From: Devosia beringensis
Lineage (GTDB): Bacteria > Pseudomonadota > Alphaproteobacteria > Rhizobiales > Devosiaceae
Length of the DNA stretch: 64,000 nt
Direction of reading: 5' to 3'
NCBI RefSeq assembly: GCF_014926585.1
Contig: NZ_CP045422.1
Coordinates: 2,386,001 to 2,450,000, forward strand
Shown here: positions 51,019 to 59,650 of the stretch, in pieces
Numbering within the stretch: position 1 is the first letter of the stretch
Layout: every line of letters begins with the position of its first letter
Translations under genes and position numbers: made by a program
Notes under the pieces: generated by a model
Database searches by the model: none
Seen by the model: the letters and a program-made list of their open reading frames with translations, nothing else
What the model was told of the DNA's origin: nothing

Positions 51019-51708
51019 GTGACAGTGCAAGAGACTTCCGCGCGCCCCACGGACCGCGAGATCATCCGCTTTGAGCGGCCCATGGCCATCGTTGGCGGCG
51101 GTGTCGTTGACCCCGCACTGCTGCGCGAACTGGCGGAACGAGGCGTAGCGCTGGTGGGGGCGGATGGCGGTGGCGACGCCATCGGCGCAGCGGGCCTCGT
51201 GCCAGAACTGATCGTGGGCGACCTCGATTCGCTCAGCGATCGGGCTGCTTGGGAAGCGCGGACGCGGGTCATCCACATCCCCGAGCAGATCAGTACCGAT
51301 TTCCAGAAAGCGCTGTATTCGACCGAGGCGCCGGTGACCCTGGCCCTGGGGATGACGGGCAAGAGGCTCGATCATACGCTGGCGGCGCTGAGTGCCGTGC
51401 TGGAATATGCGCCGCAGCGGCGGCTGGTACTGGTCGACGAGGTCGATGTCGCGCTGGCGGTGATCGGACCTATCGGATTTGCCGCGGGCGCGGGGGAACG
51501 GGTGTCAATCCATCCGCTGGTGCCGGTCAGTTTTCGCACCTCAAGCGGATTGCGCTATCGGCTTGATGGATTGCAGCTGGAGCCCGGCGGGCTGCTGGGC
51601 ACCTCCAATGAAGGCACAGGCGGGCAGGTCGAGATCGTGCCGATGGATGGCACGCCCTGGCTGCTGATCCTGGGCAAGGAGCGGCTCTGGGATCTGGTGG
51701 CAGCCTGA
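51019..51708 (+). CDS. thiN: thiamine pyrophosphokinase
   Basis: The 229-residue protein has the thiamine-diphosphokinase features VGADGGGDAI, PELIVGDLDSLSD (metal-binding Asp pair), STDFQKAL and LGMTGKRLDHTLAAL. It converts thiamine to TPP with ATP. No ATG suits; GTG at 51019 or 51025 are the candidates, and the former has better spacing to AGAG. It is divergent from thiB: one operon imports thiamine, this gene activates it. Confidence 0.9.
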   Translation: MTVQETSARPTDREIIRFERPMAIVGGGVVDPALLRELAERGVALVGADGGGDAIGAAGLVPELIVGDLDSLSDRAAWEARTRVIHIPEQISTDFQKALYSTEAPVTLALGMTGKRLDHTLAALSAVLEYAPQRRLVLVDEVDVALAVIGPIGFAAGAGERVSIHPLVPVSFRTSSGLRYRLDGLQLEPGGLLGTSNEGTGGQVEIVPMDGTPWLLILGKERLWDLVAA

Positions 51709-51726
51709 CGCGGCCGCACAAGGCAA

Positions 51727-51750
51727 AAAGGCCCGCGCAAGCGGGCCTTT
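51727..51750. terminator. bidirectional terminator between thiN and fliJ
   Basis: AAAGGCCCGC and GCGGGCCTTT pair around GCAA. The minus strand has a T-run (TTTTTGCC), favouring fliJ; the plus side has only TTT. Confidence 0.75.
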
Positions 51751-51770
51751 GATGCTGGTTCGATCAGGCC

Positions 51771-52184
51771 TTACTGGGTGCGGAAACGCAGGCGACCGAT
51801 CTCGTCATATTCTGACTGCTCGATCTTGAGCTGTTCGGCGGCCTCGCGCTGATGCTCTCGCTGGTCCAGCAATTCGACCTTCTTGAGGTCTTCCAGGGCT
51901 TCCGCCAGCGCATCCTGCGCCGCTTCGAGCTTGCCGCGCATATCGCTGGCCGAGGCCAGCAGATTGTCGCGCCGGGCCAGGGCTGCCTTGGCGAAGGTGG
52001 AATAGGCAAAATGGGCGATGTCGGAGATGCCGGTCTTGGTGTGCTCGATCTCGATCTGCTGGTCGAGTTCGGACGCCATGCGCTCGAAATCGTTGACCAT
52101 CATTTCAATCTGCGCCACCTGGCGTCGCTTCTCGTCCACCTGAAACTTCTTGAGCCGGATGAGGCTCTCACTGCGCGATTTCAA
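51771..52184 (-). CDS. fliJ: flagellar export protein FliJ
   Basis: The 137-residue protein is an almost continuous coiled coil, starting SRSESLIRLKKFQVDEKRRQVAQIE. FliJ is the central stalk of the FliI ATPase and helps escort export chaperones. It lies 52 bases downstream of fliI on the same strand. No other flagellar genes are in the window. Confidence 0.88.
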   Translation of the reverse strand: MKSRSESLIRLKKFQVDEKRRQVAQIEMMVNDFERMASELDQQIEIEHTKTGISDIAHFAYSTFAKAALARRDNLLASASDMRGKLEAAQDALAEALEDLKKVELLDQREHQREAAEQLKIEQSEYDEIGRLRFRTQ

Positions 52185-52236
52185 GACTTGTACTCCTTAC
52201 ACACCAAGTCAGTTCCGGGGCCAATACAGCGCCCCA

Positions 52237-53565
52237 TCAGTCTGCCGCGCCCGCTTCGGCGATAATGGCCTCAAGCATCTGATAGCCCTCGGCAACTGTC
52301 GTCGTCTCTTCCCGGTCCTGGCTCAGAAAAGCTTCCAGGGCCGGATAGATAGCGATTGCGCGGTCCACTTTCGGATCTGACCCTTTCCGGTAAGCCCCCA
52401 GCCGGATCAGTTCCTCCATGTCGGCATAGATCGACATGAGTTCGCGTGCCTTGGCCAGGACCGGTCTGAACTCGACCGGCACACACCCTGGCATGGTGCG
52501 CGAGATGGACCGGAGCACGTTGACCGCCGGGTAACGTCCCCGTTCGGCTATCCCGCGCTCCATCACGATATGCCCATCGAGAATGCCGCGTACGGCATCG
52601 GCAATGGGCTCATTGTGATCATCACCTTCGACTAAAACGGTAAATAGACCGGTAACAGAACCGCTGGTTGGCGTGCCCGGACCCGCCCTTTCCAACAATC
52701 GCGGCAATTCTGTGAACACCGTTGGCGGATATCCCTTGGCGGTGGGCGGCTCGCCAATGGCCAGGCCGATCTCGCGCTGGGCCATGGCAAAGCGGGTCAG
52801 GCTGTCCATCATGCACAGGACGCGCTTGCCCTGGTCGCGGAAATATTCCGACAGGGTCAGGCTCATATAGGCGGCCTGCCGCCGCATCAGGGCGGCTTCA
52901 TCGGAGGTGGCCACCACCACCACGGCATGGGCGAGGCCTTCTTCGCCCAGATATTCCTGGATGAATTCATGAACTTCGCGGCCGCGCTCGCCGATGAGGC
53001 CGATGATGGCCACGTCGACATTGGTATTGCGCGCAAGCATGGACATCAGCACCGACTTGCCGACGCCCGAGCCGGCAAAGATGCCCAGGCGCTGGCCCTC
53101 GCAGACGGTGGTGAAGGTGTTAAGGCAGCGTACGCCCAGATCGAGCGGGTCGCCGACGCGGACGCGGTCATGGGCAAGCAACGGGTTCTGCCGCAGCGGA
53201 TAGGCAATGGCGCCGCGGGCCAGGGGCCCCTTGCCGTCGATGGGCTCGCCATTGGCGTTGATGACACGCCCCAGCCAGCTTTCGGACGGAAAGGCGGCCC
53301 CGTCATTGCGCTGGAAGATGGCCTTGCAGCCAAGACGGACACCGGAGAGCTGGCCAAAGGGCAGGCACAGGGCGTGCCCGGCCTTGAAGCCGATGATCTC
53401 GGCAGCCAGATGGGCGCCGTCCGTGGTTTCGATCTGGACGCGCCCGCCCACCCGCAATTCGCGCACGGGGCCGACGATTTCGATCAACAGGCCCTGGACC
53501 GATTTGACGCGGCCATAGACCTCGATGTCGTCGATGGCCTCGATGGCGGAGATCAAAGCTCTCAT
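52237..53565 (-). CDS. fliI: flagellum-specific ATP synthase FliI
   Basis: The 442-residue F1-beta-like ATPase has Walker A GSGVGKS at residues 165-171, a Walker B-like [12 protein letters not shown] and the [22 protein letters not shown] segment. It forms the hexamer that assists type III export of flagellar parts. The start is taken as the ATG at 53565. It is divergent from ctrA, an arrangement common in Hyphomicrobiales. Confidence 0.95.
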   Translation of the reverse strand: MRALISAIEAIDDIEVYGRVKSVQGLLIEIVGPVRELRVGGRVQIETTDGAHLAAEIIGFKAGHALCLPFGQLSGVRLGCKAIFQRNDGAAFPSESWLGRVINANGEPIDGKGPLARGAIAYPLRQNPLLAHDRVRVGDPLDLGVRCLNTFTTVCEGQRLGIFAGSGVGKSVLMSMLARNTNVDVAIIGLIGERGREVHEFIQEYLGEEGLAHAVVVVATSDEAALMRRQAAYMSLTLSEYFRDQGKRVLCMMDSLTRFAMAQREIGLAIGEPPTAKGYPPTVFTELPRLLERAGPGTPTSGSVTGLFTVLVEGDDHNEPIADAVRGILDGHIVMERGIAERGRYPAVNVLRSISRTMPGCVPVEFRPVLAKARELMSIYADMEELIRLGAYRKGSDPKVDRAIAIYPALEAFLSQDREETTTVAEGYQMLEAIIAEAGAAD

Positions 53566-53985
53566 GACGGGTTCAACTTGCGTGTCGCATTGCAGGCATT
53601 AAGGTTTCCAGACGGTCTCGAATCGAGCCGGTGACGAATCGACAGTAACCCAACGTTAAGCAAAAGGCGCTATTTGAGGCGATGGACCGGTCCGCCTGCT
53701 GATTGGCGTGTGACCCTCCGCAAACCCCCGCAAAGCCGCCATTGCATGAGTCTAAAGAGTCGGTTGCGGCCTCGACTTAAACCAATTTCTTAAGAAAAAT
53801 TGATAAGATTAATCTTTTAATTTCAATGAGTTAGACTAAATTGCGGGGAATGGCATTTGCGTATTGCGGAACCGAATTAAACTTTGTTAACTATTTGGAC
53901 TTAGGGTTCAGTCATATCCAGTAGGGTTGGCGTGGGCAGGCCAGGTCCCACGGTTCCAGCAGGAACGAATGACAAGGGGAATATA
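53566..53985. other. 420-base intergenic region between fliI and ctrA
   Basis: No gene is seen. It contains the GANTC cluster and an AT-rich segment with TTAA motifs at irregular spacing (N9, N4 and N6), none with the exact N7 of a CtrA box. It probably holds multiple ctrA promoters and the fliI promoter. Confidence 0.6.
53620..53761. promoter_or_regulatory. cluster of four GANTC (CcrM methylation) sites upstream of ctrA
   Basis: GAATC at 53620-53624 and 53636-53640, and GAGTC at 53748-53752 and 53757-53761. Chance predicts roughly one such site per 256 bases. In Caulobacter, GANTC methylation at a ctrA promoter with GcrA times its transcription. The surrounding region 53760-53960 is also distinctly AT-rich, with many TTAA half-sites. 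Confidence 0.5.
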
Positions 53986-54693
53986 ATGCGGGTACTCCTT
54001 ATAGAGGACGACAGCGCGACAGCGCAGAGCATCGAACTGATGCTCAAGTCGGAGAGCTTCAACGTCTACACCACCGATCTGGGTGAAGAAGGCGTCGATC
54101 TCGGCAAACTATATGATTATGATATTATTCTGCTCGATCTGAATCTGCCCGACATGAGCGGCTACGAGGTGCTTCGCACCCTGCGTGTCGCCAAGGTGCA
54201 GACGCCGATCCTGATCCTCAGCGGTCTGGCCGGCATCGAGGACAAGGTTCGTGGTCTCGGCTTTGGTGCCGACGACTACATGACCAAGCCCTTCCACAAG
54301 GACGAGCTCGTGGCCCGCATCCACGCCATCGTTCGCCGTTCCAAGGGTCATGCCCAGTCGGTCATCACCACTGGCGAGCTGACGGTCAACCTCGACACCA
54401 AGACCGTCGAAGTGCAGACCCAGCGCGTGCACCTGACTGGCAAGGAATACCAGATGCTCGAGCTGCTTTCCCTCCGCAAGGGAACCACGCTCACCAAGGA
54501 AATGTTCCTCAACCACCTCTATGGCGGCATGGACGAACCCGAGCTCAAGATCATCGACGTGTTCATCTGCAAGCTGCGCAAGAAGCTCTCCGTTGCGACG
54601 GGCGGCAAGAACTATATCGAAACCGTCTGGGGTCGCGGCTATGTGCTGCGCGAGCCCGATGAGGTCGAGAGCTATTCCGAGAACGTCGCCTAG
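53986..54693 (+). CDS. ctrA: cell-cycle master response regulator CtrA
   Basis: The 235-residue OmpR-type regulator has receiver Asp51, Lys and PFHKDEL segments, and a winged-helix DNA-binding domain ([52 protein letters not shown]), nearly identical to other CtrA proteins. CtrA controls replication, division, motility and envelope genes. The start at 53986 has AAGGGGA upstream. ChpT, its phosphodonor, is encoded at 57495. The C-terminus ends SENVA; proteolysis by ClpXP in Caulobacter needs Ala-Ala, so turnover may differ. Confidence 0.96.
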   Translation: MRVLLIEDDSATAQSIELMLKSESFNVYTTDLGEEGVDLGKLYDYDIILLDLNLPDMSGYEVLRTLRVAKVQTPILILSGLAGIEDKVRGLGFGADDYMTKPFHKDELVARIHAIVRRSKGHAQSVITTGELTVNLDTKTVEVQTQRVHLTGKEYQMLELLSLRKGTTLTKEMFLNHLYGGMDEPELKIIDVFICKLRKKLSVATGGKNYIETVWGRGYVLREPDEVESYSENVA

Positions 54694-54722
54694 TTCTGCA
54701 GCGTCTGCTCGAACGAATTTGA

Positions 54723-54751
54723 CCCCACGTGACCCGTCACGTGGGGTTTTT
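54723..54751 (+). terminator. rho-independent terminator of ctrA
   Basis: CCCCACGTGAC and GTCACGTGGGG form an 11-bp perfect stem followed by TTTTTC, 29 bases past the stop codon. Confidence 0.9.
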
Positions 54752-54862
54752 CATTGTCGGCCTGCCGTGGCGCGATGGTGTCGAAGTCGGGATGGCTGTT
54801 TCGTCGTCTGATCGGAAGCGCGCCGCAGGCCGCGCTGATCGTTCATGTCGAGGAGACCCATA

Positions 54863-55720
54863 ATGATCCGCACCGCCATCATTGCCGGCGCCCTTTTTGT
54901 CACCAGCGCTGCCGTGGCCCAATCCGGGCAGACCGTACCCGTCAATGGTATGGAGATCTATTACGAGGTCAGCGGCGAGGGCGATCCGCTCATCGTGCTG
55001 CACGGCGCCTATATGAACATCCCGAGCATGGGGGCGATCATTCCCAGGCTGGCGGAAACGCACAAGGTCTATGCCATCGAGTTTCAGGGCCACGGCCGCA
55101 CGACCGATATCGATCGGCCCATCACCTATCCCCATCTGGCGGACGACGTTGCCGCCTTAATGGATGCAGTCGGGCTCGAAAAGGCGGATGTGTTCGGCTA
55201 TTCGATGGGCTCGGCCGCGGGACTGCAACTGGCCATTAGGCATCCCGAAAAAGTCGACAAGCTGGTGGCCGCATCGGTCTCCTACGATGTGTCCGGCTTT
55301 CAGCCGGCGTTTGCCGCCATGATCCCGTCCATGACGCCCGAAATGTTTGTCGGCACGCCGATGGAAGACGACTATCGCAAGCTGGCGGTCAACAAGGACG
55401 GTTTCCGTGCCCTGGTGGAAAAGCTGATCGCGCTGGAACATGAGCCGCTGGCATGGGGCGCCAAGGTGGCCGCGCTTGAAACGCCGGTGCTGATCATCAC
55501 GGGCGATGCCGACGTGGCCACGCTGGAGCATGCCGTCGCCATGTTCCGTCTGCTGGGCGGCGGCGAAATGGGTGACATGGGTGCGCCCCTGCCGGCATCG
55601 CGCCTGGCGGTGCTGCCGGCCACCTCGCATACGGCGGTGATTGGCCAGGTTGACCTGCTGCATGCCGTCATTGAGCCCTTCCTGCAGGGCGAGACGCCCA
55701 AAGGCATGTTTGATCAATAG
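54863..55720 (+). CDS. secreted alpha/beta hydrolase
   Basis: The 285-residue product has a signal peptide (cut after AVAQ, residue 20), then an alpha/beta-hydrolase fold: oxyanion segment VLHGAYMN, nucleophile Ser114 in GYSMGS, Asp in TGDADV and His in ATSHTAV. The substrate is unknown. The start at 54863 follows AGGAG at seven bases; an ATG at 54845 is less likely. It lies 61 bases before the sigma-factor gene. Confidence 0.87.
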   Translation: MIRTAIIAGALFVTSAAVAQSGQTVPVNGMEIYYEVSGEGDPLIVLHGAYMNIPSMGAIIPRLAETHKVYAIEFQGHGRTTDIDRPITYPHLADDVAALMDAVGLEKADVFGYSMGSAAGLQLAIRHPEKVDKLVAASVSYDVSGFQPAFAAMIPSMTPEMFVGTPMEDDYRKLAVNKDGFRALVEKLIALEHEPLAWGAKVAALETPVLIITGDADVATLEHAVAMFRLLGGGEMGDMGAPLPASRLAVLPATSHTAVIGQVDLLHAVIEPFLQGETPKGMFDQ

Positions 55721-55781
55721 CCGCGCCGCGCCCTGCCGCAGTGCCTTGCCTCCGCCCGCGCGGCCTGCTCAATTGCCGTCC

Positions 55782-57050
55782 ATGACGACCGAGTCCGAGA
55801 TCCATCGCGCTATCACGGTTACGTGGAAGATCGAGCGGCCCCGCCTTATCGCCGGGCTGACGCGAATGGTGCGCGACATTTCACTGGCCGAGGAGTTCGC
55901 CCAGGATGCGCTGGTCTCGGCGCTCAAGGCCTGGCCGGAGACCGGGGTGCCGCATAATCCGGGCGCCTGGCTGATGCAGACCGCCAAGCGGCGGGCGATC
56001 GATCATTTCCGCCACAAGGCCATGGCGGCCACCAAGCTGGCCGAGGTCGAACGGGGTATCGAGAATGAACAGCCCGATGTCGTCGAGAGCCTGCATGAGG
56101 CCATTGACGATGAGGTTGGCGACGATCTGCTGCGGCTGATGTTTACCTCGTGCCATCCGATCCTGCCGCCTGAAGCGCGCATTGCGCTGACCCTGCGCCT
56201 GCTGGGCGGACTGACCACCGAGGAGATTGCGCGGGCCTTCCTGGTGGCCGAGCCCACGATTGGCCAACGCATCGTGCGGGCGAAAAAAACAATTGCCCAG
56301 GCCGGCATTCCGTTCGAGGTGCCGCGGGGGCCCGAACGGGCGGCCCGGTTGGGCTCGGTGCTCAGCGTGATCTATCTGATCTTCAACGAGGGCTATTCGG
56401 CCACGGCGGGGCAGGACTGGATACGGCCGCAGCTCTGCGAGGAGGCCATGCGGCTGGGGCGCGTGCTGGCCCGGCTGGCGCCGGAAGAATCGGAGGTGCA
56501 TGCGCTGGTGGCGCTCATGGAAATCCAGGCGTCGCGGCTGGGCGCCCGAACCGACCGCTCCGGCGCGCCGGTCTTGCTGCCGGACCAGGACCGCGGGCGT
56601 TGGGACTGGCTGCTGATTGAACGGGGTCTGCAGGCATTGGAGCAGGCCCTGGCGCTGGGTGGGGCGGACGGGCCCTATGCGCTGCAGGCGGCGATCGCGG
56701 CCTGCCACGCGCGGGCCCGCAAGGCGGCCGATACCGACTGGTCAAGGATTGCCGCGCTCTACGGGATTCTGATGGCGCGGACGCCCTCGGCGGTGATCGA
56801 GCTCAACCGGGCGGTGGCGGTGTCGATGGCCGAGGGGCCGGCTGCGGGTCTGGCATTGGTCGATGCGATCCGCGACGATCCGGCCCTGGCCGACTATCAT
56901 CTGCTGTTTGGCGTGCGCGGGGATATGTTGAGCCGGCTGGGGCGGCAGGCAGAGGCGGCTGCCGAGTTCACGCGGGCTGCGGCGCTGACGCGCAATGCAC
57001 GCGAGCGGGACTATCTACTGGGACGGGCGGCTGCGGCCGAACGAGGTTAG
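55782..57050 (+). CDS. ECF42-type RNA polymerase sigma factor with TPR-like C-terminal domain
   Basis: The 422-residue protein has sigma region 2 at about residues 10-80 (EEFAQDALVSALKAWP, then NPGAWLMQTAKRRAIDHFR), region 4 at about 130-170 (LTTEEIARAFLVAEPTIGQRIVRAKKTI), and a roughly 240-residue C-terminal helical domain of the DUF6596/TPR kind. ECF42 factors use this extension in place of a separate anti-sigma. They usually neighbour a DGPF/YCII-domain gene; none is found here. The start at 55782 has no clear ribosome-binding site. Confidence 0.9.
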   Translation: MTTESEIHRAITVTWKIERPRLIAGLTRMVRDISLAEEFAQDALVSALKAWPETGVPHNPGAWLMQTAKRRAIDHFRHKAMAATKLAEVERGIENEQPDVVESLHEAIDDEVGDDLLRLMFTSCHPILPPEARIALTLRLLGGLTTEEIARAFLVAEPTIGQRIVRAKKTIAQAGIPFEVPRGPERAARLGSVLSVIYLIFNEGYSATAGQDWIRPQLCEEAMRLGRVLARLAPEESEVHALVALMEIQASRLGARTDRSGAPVLLPDQDRGRWDWLLIERGLQALEQALALGGADGPYALQAAIAACHARARKAADTDWSRIAALYGILMARTPSAVIELNRAVAVSMAEGPAAGLALVDAIRDDPALADYHLLFGVRGDMLSRLGRQAEAAAEFTRAAALTRNARERDYLLGRAAAAERG

Positions 57051-57412
57051 GCGGCCTGGTCGAGGTCGAATTTGGATTCGAGGATGGTGCGGTCGAAGGG
57101 CTTCATCATGTAGTCGCTGGCGCCGGCCTTGAGGGCCAGCGCGATAGCGCCGATATCGTTCTCGACCGTGCAATAGACCACATAGGGTTTTTCGCCGCCG
57201 ACATAACCCCTGAGCAGCTTGAGGAATTCCAGGCCGGACAGGATGGGCATGTTCCAGTCGAGCAGGATGGCGTCCGGCATTTCGGCGCGGCACTTGTCGA
57301 AGGCTTCCTGGCCGTCCTCGGCCTCATCGACAATGTAATCCATGTTCTCGAGGATGCGGCGCGCGACTTTGCGCACGACGGTCGAGTCATCGACGATCAG
57401 GCAGGACTTCAT
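57047..57412 (-). CDS. single-domain response regulator
   Basis: The 121-residue receiver-only protein has Asp52 (LLDWNMP), acidic DD at residues 8-9 and the conserved Lys in MKPFD, so phosphorylation should work. There is no output domain. It lies 82 bases downstream of chpT on the same strand, so it is likely a phosphate acceptor or sink linked to the ChpT relay, similar in size to DivK and CpdR but with a different surface sequence. It overlaps the stop of the sigma-factor gene. Confidence 0.88.
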   Translation of the reverse strand: MKSCLIVDDSTVVRKVARRILENMDYIVDEAEDGQEAFDKCRAEMPDAILLDWNMPILSGLEFLKLLRGYVGGEKPYVVYCTVENDIGAIALALKAGASDYMMKPFDRTILESKFDLDQAA

Positions 57413-57494
57413 GTCGAAAGGGCTCCGCAGCGACTGACGCGCCATTCATTGTGACGCAGCAGTTCCTAGCATTTGGTTAGCAAAGTGCTGACCG

Positions 57495-58172
57495 CTATGC
57501 CGCCGTTTCAACAGCCCGGGGGATTGCGGTAAACAGGAACACGTCATTCTCGATGCCGATGCTGATATCCATGTCGGTCATGCGGGCGAGAATGCCGGTA
57601 TAGAAGGGCTGAATACCGCGCGCATCGACGAAACCCTCATCGGGGGTACCGGCCAGCAGGCCGGCGGCGCCGGATGGGATCAGCGTCTTCTGGCGCTTTT
57701 CGGGATCGCTCCTGGAGGTGAACTCGAACCGCTCATTGCCTGCATCGCCATTGATGGCTGCGGTGACCTGGCCGCCGCGTGGCACGGACATGGCGGCAAT
57801 CAGCAGCATGTTCATGAACAGCTTGGCCTTGTGCTTGGGCAAAAGGATCAGCGGCACATTCCATTCCAGATCGGCCTTCTCGATCTCGAACAGGATACGG
57901 GCGACCCGCTCGCATTCGCGGGTGTCGATATCGGTGCCCGAGGTCGAGGAGGCGCCATAGGCCAGGCGGGCGAATTCGAGCTTCGCGCGGCTCTGGCGCG
58001 CGGCATTGGCGATCAGGTCGCGGGCGCCGTCGGCCATTTCGGACTGGGCCGGGTCGCCCAGCACTTCAAGGCCATTGCCGATGGCGCCGATCGGGTTGAT
58101 CAGGTCATGGCAGACGCGGCTGCAGAGCATCGCCGCGAGGTCGGTTGCCTTAAGGTCGATGATGTCGGCCAT
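57495..58172 (-). CDS. chpT: histidine phosphotransferase ChpT
   Basis: The 225-residue protein has the phospho-accepting His22 in SRVCHDLINPIGAI and a degenerate kinase-like C-terminal domain (PKHKAKLFMNMLLIAAMSVPRGG) without ATP-binding motifs. ChpT carries phosphate from CckA to CtrA and CpdR. The start at 58172 gives MADIIDL. The acceptor CtrA is encoded 2.8 kb away. Confidence 0.93.
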   Translation of the reverse strand: MADIIDLKATDLAAMLCSRVCHDLINPIGAIGNGLEVLGDPAQSEMADGARDLIANAARQSRAKLEFARLAYGASSTSGTDIDTRECERVARILFEIEKADLEWNVPLILLPKHKAKLFMNMLLIAAMSVPRGGQVTAAINGDAGNERFEFTSRSDPEKRQKTLIPSGAAGLLAGTPDEGFVDARGIQPFYTGILARMTDMDISIGIENDVFLFTAIPRAVETAA

Positions 58173-58289
58173 GCTGCTGTCTCCGTAGCGCGGGAATGTC
58201 GGCAAAGAATCACTTTTGCCGACATTAGAGGCTGGTGGTTAAAAGTGGACCCCCAATTGACTGCGGGGGCCGCCCGTCCACCAGGAAGT

Positions 58290-58787
58290 TCAGTTGATGG
58301 AGAGGTTCTTGGACAGCTCGGGCCATTTTTCCTCGGCCGTGCGCGCTGCGGCGTCCGGTGACAGCAGGAAGGCCTCGCGGTTGGCGGCGGAATAGAAGAG
58401 GTAGAGCCGCTGCTTGAAGACGACGAAAATCGCCGCATCGCTGTCGGAGACAAAGCCGCGCGACACGCCGGTGACGTCGTGTCCGCCATATTGGGGGGCA
58501 TAAATGTCCGGCGCGCTGGCGAAGATGTCGCGATTGGCCGCCGTGGCGAAGCGCCAGACCACGTTCTTCCAGATGAATTCGTATTCGGCGAGCCCCGGCA
58601 GGGGCGCCGGTTCGGTGAAGTAGCTGACCGGATCCATGCCCGCAATGGCGAGGCCAGTGAGCGGATCGGTGACGATCAGCGTCACCACGGATTGCGCCCG
58701 GACCGGCTGCAGGGTGGTCGCAACCATGCCCAAAAGCGGCAAAACAAAGGCGAGAATGGTTAAGATTTGTTTAGAGGTTTGCTTCAT
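58290..58787 (-). CDS. secreted YHS-domain-like protein
   Basis: The 165-residue product has a signal peptide (about residues 1-32), then a YHS-like segment: DPLTGLAIAGMDPVSYF, YEFIWKNVVWRFATAANRDIFASAP and YAPQYGGH. YHS domains are small metal- or ligand-linked modules; no cysteine motif is visible here. Function is unknown. It is divergent from eipA. Confidence 0.75.
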   Translation of the reverse strand: MKQTSKQILTILAFVLPLLGMVATTLQPVRAQSVVTLIVTDPLTGLAIAGMDPVSYFTEPAPLPGLAEYEFIWKNVVWRFATAANRDIFASAPDIYAPQYGGHDVTGVSRGFVSDSDAAIFVVFKQRLYLFYSAANREAFLLSPDAAARTAEEKWPELSKNLSIN

Positions 58788-58901
58788 CTTCAAATCAAGG
58801 ATCGGCATGCGGGCGGATTTCAGACTGCCTCACAAAAGTTAAGGTCCAGGTCCTTATACGCCTGCAATTGCCGTATTTGCCTTTCGCCAGGGAGTTACCC
58901 G

Positions 58902-59471
58902 ATGATCAGACGCCTCGTCATTCTGTTTGCCATGCTGTGCGCGGTGGCTGCACCGGTTCCGGTCGCCTTCGCGCAGGGATCGCTCAGCGACACCTATTCG
59001 GGCGATGACCTCGTCAACAATGGCAAGCAGTTCTTTGGCTCCGCCTCGCAGGGCCTGGCCTCTGTCGTGGAACGGGCCGTGAGCCAGTTCGGGCTGCCCA
59101 ATGGCTATATTCTGGGTGAAGACGCCGGCGGGGCGCTGTTTGCCGGCGCACGCTATGGCGAGGGCATCCTGCACACCCGCAATGCCGGTGAGTTCAACAT
59201 CTTCTGGCAGGGCCCCTCGATTGGCTTTGACGTCGGTGGCGATGGCTCCAAGGTCATGATGCTGGTCTACAATCTCAGCCAGGTGCCTGACTCGCTGGGG
59301 CGGTTTGCCGGCGTCGATGGCTCGGCCTATGTGCTGGGCGGCTTCGGCATGACCGTGCTCAAGCGCGGCAATGTGGTGATGGTCCCGATCCGCTCGGGCG
59401 TCGGGGCCCGGCTGGGCGTGAACGTGGGCTATCTCAAGTTCACCAATGAGCCCACCTGGAACCCGTTCTGA
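58902..59471 (+). CDS. eipA: envelope integrity protein EipA (DUF1134)
   Basis: The 189-residue protein has a signal peptide (cut near AFAQ, residue 25) and the DUF1134 core: FFGSASQGLASVVERAVSQFGLPNGYILGEDAGGALFAGARYGEG and NIFWQGPSIGFDVGGDGSKVMMLVYNL. In Brucella, EipA is needed for cell-envelope integrity and virulence, and its gene is a direct CtrA target. No exact CtrA box was seen here, though TTAAGG and CCTTATA form a dyad before the start. Confidence 0.92.
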   Translation: MIRRLVILFAMLCAVAAPVPVAFAQGSLSDTYSGDDLVNNGKQFFGSASQGLASVVERAVSQFGLPNGYILGEDAGGALFAGARYGEGILHTRNAGEFNIFWQGPSIGFDVGGDGSKVMMLVYNLSQVPDSLGRFAGVDGSAYVLGGFGMTVLKRGNVVMVPIRSGVGARLGVNVGYLKFTNEPTWNPF

Positions 59472-59500
59472 TCCATTAACTGCCACCGAACAATTTTACC

Positions 59501-59526
59501 GTGCCGGGGCCAAAAAACCCCGGCAC
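59501..59526 (+). terminator. hairpin after eipA
   Basis: GTGCCGGGG and CCCCGGCAC form a nine-bp stem around an A-rich loop, 30 bases past eipA. No T-run follows. Confidence 0.5.
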
Positions 59527-59650
59527 TGTCGTGACGGGGTCGCCCATCCGCGTTAGGGTTAAGCGCTGGTGAAGATGGCGGCGCTGCCCCATTGCTGCCA
59601 GAACGGGGAGGTCCAGGCGGGTCCAAGCCCCTGGTTTCGGAGTTCAGCCG

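Noticed and set aside
53776..53795. TTAA pair upstream of ctrA as a CtrA box
   Set aside because: The spacing is nine bases, not seven, and other TTAA pairs there are four or six apart. Half-sites only.
58760..58774. TTAA-N7-TTAG near the eipA promoter
   Set aside because: It lies inside the signal-peptide coding part of the YHS-like gene and has one mismatch; not strong enough to call a CtrA box.
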